From Tabrizicola sp. (GTDB taxonomy: Bacteria; Pseudomonadota; Alphaproteobacteria; Rhodobacterales; Rhodobacteraceae): a stretch of 64,000 bases of DNA. Location: contig NZ_JAEULO010000052.1 of the NCBI RefSeq assembly GCF_016793705.1, positions 90,411-154,410 on the forward strand, in the 5' to 3' direction. Of this stretch, positions 35,783-42,704 are shown piece after piece (positions within the stretch are counted from its first letter, which is position 1; every line of letters starts with the position of its first letter). The notes beneath the pieces were generated by a model, which saw nothing but the letters and a program-made list of their open reading frames with translations, was not told the DNA's origin and did no database searches. The translations under genes were made by a program, and so were the position numbers.

Positions 35783-36313
35783 TCACGTCACCGTATAGGT
35801 CAGGCAGATCACCGTCGCCCCGATCCGGTCGCTACCCGAAAGCTGCATCGGCGGGCGGGGGCCGGCAAAGAAGGGCTTGCCGGAGCCGAGCGCGACAGGA
35901 TGCAGGACGAGCTGGTATTCGTCCATCAGGCCCCAGTCGGCGAGGCTTTGCGCGAGGATCGTGCCGGAAACGTCGACCTGCCCCGGAAGGCGGTCCTTCA
36001 GGCTGCGGACCGTCGCCTCGATGTCGGAGGAGATCAGCGTGGCGTTCGGCCCGACTTCAGTGAGGGTCTGCGAGACGACCCATTTCTTCTGCGCCCGCCA
36101 GGCCGCAGCGAATTCGCGCCTGGCGTCGTCCCAATCCGGCTGGTCGGGTTCCCAATAGCGCATGAGGTCATAGGTCTTGCGACCGTAGAGGCTGTTCGGG
36201 GTCCGCTTCACTGCCAGGGTCCAGTGGCGGAACACGTCGGCGTCGGGCGCCATCCTGTCATGATCGACATAGCCGTCGAGCGAAACGTTCATGCTGGACA
36301 CGAATCGTGCCAT
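35783..36313 (-). CDS. Dihydrofolate reductase family protein (RibD C-terminal-like)
   Basis: This 176-residue protein has the RibD_C fold: MARFVSSMNVSLDGYVDHD at the start, LYGRKTYDLMRYWEP near 43-57, VSQTLTEVGPNATLI, then VDVSGTILAQSLADWGLMDEYQLVLHPVALGSGKPFF. It probably binds NADPH and reduces a small cyclic substrate. The substrate is unknown and it is not the essential FolA. Confidence 0.85.
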   Translation of the reverse strand: MARFVSSMNVSLDGYVDHDRMAPDADVFRHWTLAVKRTPNSLYGRKTYDLMRYWEPDQPDWDDARREFAAAWRAQKKWVVSQTLTEVGPNATLISSDIEATVRSLKDRLPGQVDVSGTILAQSLADWGLMDEYQLVLHPVALGSGKPFFAGPRPPMQLSGSDRIGATVICLTYTVT

Positions 36314-36401
36314 GTCTGCCTCCTGTCGCCTTGCGCTGCCCGCCCAGTCTGGGGGATCGGCGGAGGGGAAACCACCTTAACCTTGCAGGTGTCCGGTTGA
36401 C

Positions 36402-36421
36402 TGTATCGCAATCGAGATACA
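36402..36421 (+). promoter_or_regulatory. Inverted repeat upstream of the RelB/ParE module, probable operator
   Basis: TGTATC and GATACA (6-bp arms, 8-nt spacer) centre 34 nt before the relB ATG. Toxin-antitoxin operons are usually repressed by the antitoxin at such a site over the promoter. A GAGGAG ribosome site follows at 36433-36438. Confidence 0.5.
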
Positions 36422-36445
36422 TGCTGGCGGTTGAGGAGACGAAAG

Positions 36446-36739
36446 ATGCCAGCCCAGACATCCATGATTCATGTCCGTGTCGATGACCGCTTGAAAGCGA
36501 AGGCGACCGATGCCCTGGCGGGGGTGGGGCTTACGCTATCGGACGCGGTGCGCATCCTGTTGACCCGTGTTGCCGCCGAGGGGGGCCTGCCTGCCGGGCT
36601 GACAGCCGATCCCGATGCCTATGATGCCTGGTTCCGGGCAAAGGTGCAGGAGGCGCTGGAGGATGCTCGACCGGTGACGCCTCAAGATCAGGTGATGCAG
36701 GAAGCGCGGGATCTGATCGGCAAGAAACGCCGTGCCTGA
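36446..36739 (+). CDS. relB: RelB/DinJ family antitoxin
   Basis: This 97-residue protein has a ribbon-helix-helix start, SMIHVRVDDRLKAKATDALAGVGLTLSDAVRILLTRVAAEGGLP, typical of RelB/DinJ. A C-terminal toxin-binding half with DAWFRAKVQEALEDARP follows. Its stop overlaps the toxin start by 8 nt. The GAGGAG site upstream decides ATG 36446 over the in-frame codon at 36431. Confidence 0.92.
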   Translation: MPAQTSMIHVRVDDRLKAKATDALAGVGLTLSDAVRILLTRVAAEGGLPAGLTADPDAYDAWFRAKVQEALEDARPVTPQDQVMQEARDLIGKKRRA

Positions 36740-37007
36740 TCCGGTCTGGAAGGACGCGGCGCGGGCGGACCTGCTGGCGATCATCGACTATATATCGGAC
36801 GACAATCCGGACGCGGCATTGGCTTTGCTGGACGAGGTCGAGAAGAGGGTCGCGCGCCTTGCCCAACAGCCCCGCAGCGGACGACCGGGCCGGATGAGTG
36901 GCACCCGCGAACTGGTGGTCCAAGCCAACTACATCGTCGTCTATGCCGAAGCGGAGGACAGGGTGACGGTGCTGCGCGTCTTGCACGCTGCCCGGCAATG
37001 GCCCTGA
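36732..37007 (+). CDS. parE: RelE/ParE family toxin
   Basis: This 91-residue protein matches ParE/RelE: VWKDAARADLLAIIDYISDDNPDAALALLDEVEKRVARL, then PRSGRPGRMSGTRELVVQANYIVVYAEAEDRVTVLRVLHAARQWP. Plasmid-type ParE poisons gyrase and RelE cuts mRNA; the RELVV..YIVVY..VLHAARQWP ending is the ParE-like pattern. It is translated together with its antitoxin. Confidence 0.92.
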   Translation: MPDPVWKDAARADLLAIIDYISDDNPDAALALLDEVEKRVARLAQQPRSGRPGRMSGTRELVVQANYIVVYAEAEDRVTVLRVLHAARQWP

Positions 37008-37042
37008 GCCAACGGGCGCGACCTTGTCGCGCCCCGTCTTGA

Positions 37043-38023
37043 TCAGCCCCGGCCTCTCCGTCCACCCCGCCGTCCACCCGCCGCCTGGCTGGCTGCCGCC
37101 GAAGCATCGGCGAAGCTGAGGCCCCCTTCGACCGCTTCCAGCACCTTGGCGAAGCGGATCCATTCGCCGCCGTTCGCGTCATGGTTCATCAGGAAGTTGG
37201 CGGCGCGGATCGCCTCCATCTCTTGCTGGCGGACGGGATTCATGATGGCCGAGGTCATGCCCGCGCCGATGGCCATCGGCAGGAAGGCGCCGTTGATGCC
37301 GTGGCGGTGGGGCAGGCCGAAGGAGATGTTCGAGGCGCCGCAGGTGGTGTTGACGCCCAGCTCCTCGCGCAGGCGGCGGACCAGCGCGAAGACCTGCTGA
37401 CCGGCCGAGCCCATCGCTCCGACGGGCATGACCAGCGGGTCGACGACGATGTCATGCGCGGGAATGCCATGATCGGCGGCGCGTTCGACGATCTTCTTCG
37501 CCACGGCGAAACGCACGTCCGGGTCCTGGCTGATGCCGGTGTCGTCGTTCGAGATCGCCACAACGGGGACGTTGTACTTCTTCACCAGCGGCAGGACGAG
37601 TTCCAGACGCTCTTCCTCGCCCGTTACCGAGTTCAGAAGCGGGCGGCCTTCGCAAGCCATCAGCCCGGCCTCAAGCGCGCCGGGGACCGACGAGTCGATG
37701 CAGAGCGGCACGTCGACGGTCTGCTGCACGATCTCGATCAGCTTCTTCATCAGCGGCGGTTCGACAAAGTTGTTGTCGGCATAGCGCGGGTCGACTGCCA
37801 TCTTGTTGGTGAAGACCGCGCCCGAGTTCACGTCGAGGATCGTCGCGCCGCAGGCCACCTGTTCCAGGGCGTCCTTGATCACGGTCTCGAAATTGTCGGA
37901 CTCCATCTCGGCGGCAAGCTTCTTGCGGCCGGTGGGGTTGATGCGCTCGCCGATCACGGCAAAGGGCTCGTCAAAGCCGATGATGACGGTTTTCGTTTTG
38001 GATTCAACGACAGTGCGAGTCAT
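37043..38023 (-). CDS. Methyltetrahydrofolate:corrinoid/cobalamin methyltransferase (pterin-binding)
   Basis: This 326-residue protein is a pterin-binding TIM barrel: VIGERINPTGRKKLAAEM near residue 23, ATILDVNSGAVF, VPLCIDSSVPGALEAGL, NSVTGEEERL and GASNISFGLPHRHGIN. It matches MtrH/AcsE-like methyltransferases, which move methyl groups between tetrahydrofolate and a corrinoid protein. It ends a three-gene run with a MetF-like reductase and a PF13769 protein. Such trios accompany one-carbon demethylation (for example of glycine betaine) in Rhodobacteraceae. The C-terminus has a basic GRRGGRRGRG tail. Confidence 0.88.
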   Translation of the reverse strand: MTRTVVESKTKTVIIGFDEPFAVIGERINPTGRKKLAAEMESDNFETVIKDALEQVACGATILDVNSGAVFTNKMAVDPRYADNNFVEPPLMKKLIEIVQQTVDVPLCIDSSVPGALEAGLMACEGRPLLNSVTGEEERLELVLPLVKKYNVPVVAISNDDTGISQDPDVRFAVAKKIVERAADHGIPAHDIVVDPLVMPVGAMGSAGQQVFALVRRLREELGVNTTCGASNISFGLPHRHGINGAFLPMAIGAGMTSAIMNPVRQQEMEAIRAANFLMNHDANGGEWIRFAKVLEAVEGGLSFADASAAASQAAGGRRGGRRGRG

Positions 38024-38046
38024 TCTTAAACCTTGTTCTGAGCTTT

Positions 38047-38970
38047 TCAGCCTTGGGCGGTTGCGCTGGCGGGAACGCCCGAGGCGCCGCCGTTTTCGGT
38101 GACCCACTGGGCATTGGTCTTGATGCCGCCGAGCGGGAAGAAGTGCACCTGTTCGATGCCGAAGCCGGGGTTCGCGGTCTTGTGGGCGGCGAGGCCTTCC
38201 AGCACTTCGGTCGGCTCGTAGGGCAGCAGCAGCTTGGTCACGTCCATCGCGCGCTTCTGCAACACGCGGAGCGAGGGGCCAACGCCGCAGGCGATGGCGA
38301 ACTTGATCAGCGTTTGCAGCTTGGCGGGACCGGCGATGCCGATATGGACCGGCAGCTTCACGCCTTCGGCCTGGAGGCGGTTCACCCAGTCGATCACCGG
38401 CTGGGCCTCGAAGCAGAACTGTGTGGCCATCGCCATCTTGGCGTCGGTGCGTTCCATGAAGGCGGATTTCCAGCGGGCGGCTTCCATCACCATGCGGTCG
38501 GAACCATCGGGGTCGATGTCCTTGTTGCCTTCCGGGTGGCCCGCGACGTTGAGACGCTGAAAGCCGTCGAAGGCGCCTGATTCAAGGAGTTGCATCGAGG
38601 TCGAATAGTCGCCGACCGGCTGGGCAACGCCGCCGGCGAGGAGGAGGCCCTGCCGGACGCCCACGTCCTTGTAGCGGGCGACCCAGTCAAGAAGCGTGGC
38701 CTTGTCCTTGATGATCCGGGCCGGGAAGTGCGGCATCACGTCGAAGCCCTCGGCGCCGATGCGCTTCGCGGTGGCCACCATGTCCTCGATCGGCGTGCCG
38801 TCGATATGGGCGATGTAGACGCGGGTGCCTTTCGGCAGGATGGCGCGGAAATCCTCGACCTTTTCGGCGGTGCGGGGCATGACCTCGATGGAGTAGCCCT
38901 TCAGGAACGGCTCCAGCGACCCGGTGGCGGGGACGGCTTCTTCCTTGCGGCGGAAATTGAACAGGGCCAT
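38047..38970 (-). CDS. Methylenetetrahydrofolate reductase-like protein
   Basis: This 307-residue protein fits the MTHFR barrel: YSIEVMPRTAEKVEDFRAILPKGTRVYIAHIDGTPIEDMV, DVMPHFPARIIKD, QRLNVAGHPEGNKD, MATQFCFEAQPVIDWV, and HIGIAGPAKLQTLIKFA. It differs from MetF in lacking the usual start and is the type paired with corrinoid methyltransferases. ATG 38970 follows AAGGAGACC; ATG 38991 lacks a clear site. It would link methylene- and methyl-tetrahydrofolate. Confidence 0.87.
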   Translation of the reverse strand: MALFNFRRKEEAVPATGSLEPFLKGYSIEVMPRTAEKVEDFRAILPKGTRVYIAHIDGTPIEDMVATAKRIGAEGFDVMPHFPARIIKDKATLLDWVARYKDVGVRQGLLLAGGVAQPVGDYSTSMQLLESGAFDGFQRLNVAGHPEGNKDIDPDGSDRMVMEAARWKSAFMERTDAKMAMATQFCFEAQPVIDWVNRLQAEGVKLPVHIGIAGPAKLQTLIKFAIACGVGPSLRVLQKRAMDVTKLLLPYEPTEVLEGLAAHKTANPGFGIEQVHFFPLGGIKTNAQWVTENGGASGVPASATAQG

Positions 38971-38998
38971 GACGGTCTCCTTGATGGTCATGATGGCT

Positions 38999-39301
38999 TC
39001 AGGCCTTGGCCCAGCCTTCGGCGTCGATGAGCCGCTTCAGCGCAGCGGTATCAAATTCGGCTTCCAGGCGGGCGGCCTCGGCGGCGGCGATGGCGTCGGG
39101 CTCGCCCTCGATCTCGCCCACCACGGCCTTGCGCCATTCGGCGAGGTAGCTGTCGGTGTCGCGCGCGCCGACCTTCATGGCGCAGCGGTCGATGGCCTGT
39201 TCGAAGCGCTCGGAGAGCTGGACCTTGGACCCGCGCCGACCCTTGCCGACGATGACCTGGGCCGGAATGTCGCGCCAGTAGACGACGGTGACTTCGGCCA
39301 T
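38999..39301 (-). CDS. PF13769 'virulence factor' family protein
   Basis: This 100-residue protein begins MAEVTVVYWRDIPAQVIVGKGRRGSK and continues ERFEQAIDRCAMKVGARDTDSYLAEWRK, the core of PF13769. The family name is misleading. In Rhodobacteraceae this protein is regularly first in the one-carbon trio, 28 nt before the MetF-like gene, which suggests a folate/corrinoid accessory role. It has no signal peptide or known catalytic motif. Confidence 0.85.
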   Translation of the reverse strand: MAEVTVVYWRDIPAQVIVGKGRRGSKVQLSERFEQAIDRCAMKVGARDTDSYLAEWRKAVVGEIEGEPDAIAAAEAARLEAEFDTAALKRLIDAEGWAKA

Positions 39302-39494
39302 GATCCAGTGATTCCTCTTGCTCGGTTGACCCACTTGATACTGGCCGATCTCCGACAGCCGGTGTCGGTTTTCGACATGGCAAGGGATGGATACGACTCT
39401 GTCGTGGGAAGTTAAACAGGGTCGACAGCGTATGCCAGCAGGGGCGGGCTCAGAAATCTTCATCAAGGATATGACGGCGGCGACAGGACAAAAT

Positions 39495-39523
39495 GAAACC
39501 CGGCTTCCAGGGGGAGGCCGGGT
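39495..39523 (-). terminator. Rho-independent terminator behind the outer-membrane protein remnant
   Basis: On the reverse strand ACCCGGC / GCCGGGT (7-bp stem, about 12-nt loop) is followed by TTTCATTTT. It lies 27 nt past the stop of the remnant and shows that a complete gene with its own terminator once ended here. Confidence 0.65.
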
Positions 39524-39550
39524 CCTGTCACGAGGACTGGCTGCGCTGGA

Positions 39551-39682
39551 TCACCAGCGGAAGTTGGCCCCGAGCTTGAACTGACCGAACGAGACATCGG
39601 TGAAGCATTCGAAACCGCAAGTGTCCGGGATTTCCAGGCGCCCGAGGTCGTTGTGCAGATAAGCGACTGAGGGATTGGTTCG
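39551..39682 (-). pseudogene. C-terminal remnant of an outer-membrane beta-barrel protein
   Basis: A 43-codon open stretch on the reverse strand has no start codon and is preceded by an in-frame stop. It translates to ...AYLHNDLGRLEIPDTCGFECF and ends ...FGQFKLGANFRW. The final alternating strand with a terminal aromatic residue is the BAM signal of beta-barrel proteins, and a terminator follows. The DNA beyond 39682 does not continue the protein, so the gene was truncated, probably by deletion. The whole 531-nt gap (39302-39832) holds only this, its terminator and the promoters of the flanking genes. Confidence 0.6.
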
Positions 39683-39832
39683 TCACGTTCTATCATCATG
39701 AATGTGAATATGTAAGCTTGAGCCGGGGCGCGGACCGAGAGATGCGGGATGGGTGGTGGCCGGTTTGTCACACGGCTTGCACCGCACCGGGTTCCCGACT
39801 ACCCTGATCCCAACCACAGATGGAGGGCGGTC

Positions 39833-40975
39833 ATGACGCCCATGCGTCCCCGTAGGGCGGACGCGACAGACGCGCAGGTCGAGACGCTGTCCGGTGTTTC
39901 CCGCGTGGATGAGCCGTCAGCCCTGCAAGGCCCGGGATCGGCGCCGCTGTATGCAGCGCTTGATCTTGGCACGAACAGTTGCAGGATGCTGATTGCCCAG
40001 CCGTCGGGCAGTCAATTCACGATTGTCGACAGCTTCTCGAAGACGGTGCAGCTTGGGGTCGGGCTGGAAGCCTCGGGCCGGTTGTCGCGGTCGTCGATGG
40101 GCCGCACCATCCAGGCGCTGCGCATCTGCGAGCGGAAGATCGACAAGCACGGCGTTCGCCGGATGCGGCTGGTGGCGACCGAGGCCTGCCGCCGGGCGCG
40201 GAACGCGAAGGAGTTCATCCGCCAGGTGCGACGCGAGACCGGCCTGGCGCTGGAAATCATCGCACCGGAGGAAGAGGCGCGCCTGGCGGTGATTTCCTGC
40301 GCACCGCTGGTCAACCCCTCGACCGAGCAGCTTCTGGTGGTGGATATCGGCGGCGGATCGACCGAGCTGGTGTGGATCGACCTGAGTGCGGTGCCGCCTT
40401 CCGAGCGTCCAAGGGCGATCATGCGGCTGCACATGGGCTTCGACGCCCAGGGCGAGGGCGCGGTGGCGCGGGTGGTGGACTGGATCTCGGTGCCGCTGGG
40501 GGTGGCGACGCTGAAGGACCAGTTCATCGACGTTGACGACGATGCCGCGCGCTTCGCGCTGATGAGCTGGTTCTTCGAGGAGAATCTGGCGAGCTTCAGT
40601 CCCTACAATGCCGAGAACCCGCGCGAAGGGTTCCAGATCATCGGGACCTCGGGCACGGTGACGACGGTCGCGGCGTCGTTCCTGAACCTCAAGCGCTATG
40701 ACCGGACCAAGGTGGACGGGTTGCAGATGACCTCGGACCAGATCGACCTGGTGATCCGGGAATATCTGGCGCTGGGGCCGGAGGGGCGGCGGACCGACCC
40801 CCGGATCGGACGCGATCGCCATGCGCTGATCATGTCGGGGGCGGCGATCCTTCAGGCGCTGATGCGGGTCTGGCCCACGGACCGCTTGTCGGTGGCGGAC
40901 CGGGGGCTTAGGGAGGGGCTTCTTTACGCGCAGATGAGCGCGGATGGTGTTTTGGCGGACGGGCCCTATACATGA
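39833..40975 (+). CDS. ppx: Ppx/GppA family exopolyphosphatase
   Basis: This 380-residue protein has the ASKHA phosphatase motifs: [16 protein letters not shown] near residue 40-55 and [17 protein letters not shown] near 167-183. It cuts phosphate from polyphosphate or pppGpp. The first 35 residues are variable. ATG 39833 follows TGGAGGGCGG. It overlaps rlmE by an ATGA junction; pairing with rlmE is conserved in alphaproteobacteria. Confidence 0.92.
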   Translation: MTPMRPRRADATDAQVETLSGVSRVDEPSALQGPGSAPLYAALDLGTNSCRMLIAQPSGSQFTIVDSFSKTVQLGVGLEASGRLSRSSMGRTIQALRICERKIDKHGVRRMRLVATEACRRARNAKEFIRQVRRETGLALEIIAPEEEARLAVISCAPLVNPSTEQLLVVDIGGGSTELVWIDLSAVPPSERPRAIMRLHMGFDAQGEGAVARVVDWISVPLGVATLKDQFIDVDDDAARFALMSWFFEENLASFSPYNAENPREGFQIIGTSGTVTTVAASFLNLKRYDRTKVDGLQMTSDQIDLVIREYLALGPEGRRTDPRIGRDRHALIMSGAAILQALMRVWPTDRLSVADRGLREGLLYAQMSADGVLADGPYT

Positions 40976-41706
40976 CGGAAAAGCCGAATTCGGGGCGCGG
41001 CCAGCGCGAGCTGCGGGTCAGGGTGAAGACCGCGAAGGGGCGGAAGCTTTCGTCGACCCTGTGGCTGGAGCGGCAGCTGAACGATCCCTACGTCAAGCGG
41101 GCGAAGCACGAGGGCTATCGCGGTCGGGCGGCCTTCAAGATCATCGAGCTGGACGACAAATACGGCTTCCTGAAGCCCGGGGCGCGGGTGGTGGACCTGG
41201 GCTGTGCGCCGGGCGGCTGGTGCCAGGTGGCTGTGGTGCGGGTGAATGCGCTGTCGCAGAACCCGAAGAAGCCGCAGGGAACGGTATTGGGGGTCGACTT
41301 GCAGGAGGTCGAGCCGATTGCCGGGGCGGAGCTGCATCAGCTGGATTTTCTGTCCGATGACGCGGACGAGAAGGTGAAGGCCTGGCTGGGGGGCCGGGCC
41401 GATGTGGTGATGTCGGACATGGCGGCGGCGGCCTCGGGCCACAAGGCGACGGACCATCTGCGGATCGTGGCGCTGGTCGAGGCGGCGCTGGCCTTTGCCT
41501 TCGATGTGCTGGAGGACGGCGGCACCTTCGTTGCCAAGGTGCTGGCGGGTGGCGCGGAGAACGAGATGCAGGCGATGCTGAAGCGCAACTTCCGCAAGGT
41601 GGCGAACGTGAAGCCGCCGGCGAGCCGGGCCGACAGTTCGGAGAAATTCGTGGTGGCGATGGGCTATCGCGGGCGAGAGATCGCGGGTGGGGCGGGGGAA
41701 GTCTAA
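40972..41706 (+). CDS. rlmE: 23S rRNA (uridine-2552) 2'-O-methyltransferase
   Basis: This 244-residue protein carries the K-D-K-E set of FtsJ/RrmJ: Lys in [14 protein letters not shown], the SAM motif [15 protein letters not shown], Asp in [20 protein letters not shown], Lys in [12 protein letters not shown], and Glu in [11 protein letters not shown]. It methylates the A-loop of 23S rRNA. Its TAA stop (41704-41706) lies inside an AT-rich palindrome. Confidence 0.95.
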   Translation: MTEKPNSGRGQRELRVRVKTAKGRKLSSTLWLERQLNDPYVKRAKHEGYRGRAAFKIIELDDKYGFLKPGARVVDLGCAPGGWCQVAVVRVNALSQNPKKPQGTVLGVDLQEVEPIAGAELHQLDFLSDDADEKVKAWLGGRADVVMSDMAAAASGHKATDHLRIVALVEAALAFAFDVLEDGGTFVAKVLAGGAENEMQAMLKRNFRKVANVKPPASRADSSEKFVVAMGYRGREIAGGAGEV

Positions 41707-41732
41707 AATTTTTCTAGAAGAATTTTAGACTT
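41699..41732. repeat. AT-rich palindrome, copy 3 (34 bp, contains the rlmE stop codon)
   Basis: Arms AAGTCTAAAATTTTTCT and AGAAGAATTTTAGACTT match except for one pair. Copy 1 has the same outer AAGTC/GACTT and central CTAG. The rlmE stop TAA is embedded in the left arm, so the last codons of the gene are part of the repeat. It lies between convergent rlmE and a YcbK-like gene. Confidence 0.85.
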
Positions 41733-41799
41733 GCGTGGTGCGGTGCCCCGAAAATGAAAAAGGCGCCCGAAGGCGCCCTGTTTCAGGAAGGTCCGCGCC

Positions 41800-42369
41800 T
41801 CAGCCGCCCCAGCTGCGGACCGGGCCGCAATCCATGTGCACGAAGTTCGACCGCGAATACTTGCCGACGCCGCCCGCCGAGCAGGCCGCAGCCGCCTTGG
41901 CCATCTGCCCGACCGAGCGCGATTGCAACCGCAGATCGGCCGCCTGGCCCTTCATGTGCAGCGAATTCTTGGCGACGCCCTTGGAATGCGACCGCAGCAT
42001 GGCGTTAGTCTTGGGCGAGCGGTAGCCCGAGAGCAGCATGTAGGGTTCGTTCACGTCCATCAGCCGATGCGCGGCGGCCATGATGTCGAAGTTGCGCGGG
42101 TCCATCTTGACGACGTCATCTGTCCGCCAGTCGCGCATGAAGTTGTTGATTTCCTTGACGACTTCCGGGATGTATTCGCCTTCGATCCAGTAGATCGTGT
42201 CGATGCTTTCGCCGGTGCGACCCGAATACATGCGGATTCTGCGGATGTCGCCTGCGCCCTTGAGAAGCCCGAACGCGTTGGTGTAGGTCGGTGCCGCCAC
42301 CAGTGCCGTCGCCGCGAACACACCAAGAAGTCCGCGCCGCGAGACGCTGTTAAGCTGAAGGTCCGTCAT
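41800..42369 (-). CDS. YcbK/MepK-like murein endopeptidase (DUF882)
   Basis: This 189-residue protein has a twin-arginine-type signal (SRRGLLGVFAATALVAAP). The DUF882/M15 metallopeptidase core shows zinc ligands His138 and Asp145 in SLHMKGQAADLRL and His178 in NFVHMDCG. YMLLSGYRSPKTNAML precedes them. E. coli MepK cuts L-lysine-D,D or 3-3 crosslinks made by L,D-transpeptidases. Here a YcbB-like transpeptidase lies head-to-head. The E. coli genes ycbB and ycbK are neighbours too. Confidence 0.9.
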   Translation of the reverse strand: MTDLQLNSVSRRGLLGVFAATALVAAPTYTNAFGLLKGAGDIRRIRMYSGRTGESIDTIYWIEGEYIPEVVKEINNFMRDWRTDDVVKMDPRNFDIMAAAHRLMDVNEPYMLLSGYRSPKTNAMLRSHSKGVAKNSLHMKGQAADLRLQSRSVGQMAKAAAACSAGGVGKYSRSNFVHMDCGPVRSWGG

Positions 42370-42704
42370 TCTAACGTCTGTCCCCGTGCTGTCTTCGACT
42401 GCCGTTTCGCAGCGTTTGTGCAACTTCTTCCCCAAGTGCAGCATTCTTATTGCACAAGTCGAATCGAAGCCCAAGCGCCGATTGTCCACCTCGCGGGCAG
42501 CACAACCTGAATCGGCAAATTTTTGCTGAACGCCAAGGAAATGCCGACAGTGTGGTGCTTCTGCATCGGTTTCGGCGACGACTGTTGCCCCCGGAGACAC
42601 AGTTAAGCATCGGAATCTGCGGAATCAGCTTTGTGAATGGACAGGGCTTGCAGAGATGCGAAAACATGGCACGAAAGCTTCAAGCTATTGAGATAGAGGG
42701 TCGA
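42370..42704. other. 335-nt divergent promoter region between the cell-wall hydrolase and transpeptidase genes
   Basis: No gene is seen. It holds an 8-bp inverted repeat, TTGTGCAA at 42416-42423 and TTGCACAA at 42450-42457, with a 26-nt spacer (about three helical turns centre to centre). That suggests a dimeric regulator acting on the divergent pair. ATG 42666 in this region is in frame with the transpeptidase but has a weaker ribosome site. Confidence 0.45.

Noticed and set aside
36402-37007. Recently acquired toxin-antitoxin island
   Set aside because: Base composition and codon use look like the neighbours and no mobile-element boundary is visible, so recent transfer cannot be claimed.
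39302-39490. Riboswitch upstream of the folate/corrinoid trio
   Set aside because: A small hairpin is possible (CCGACA..TGTCGG near 39350-39365), but no cobalamin, SAM or THF riboswitch core could be recognised by eye.
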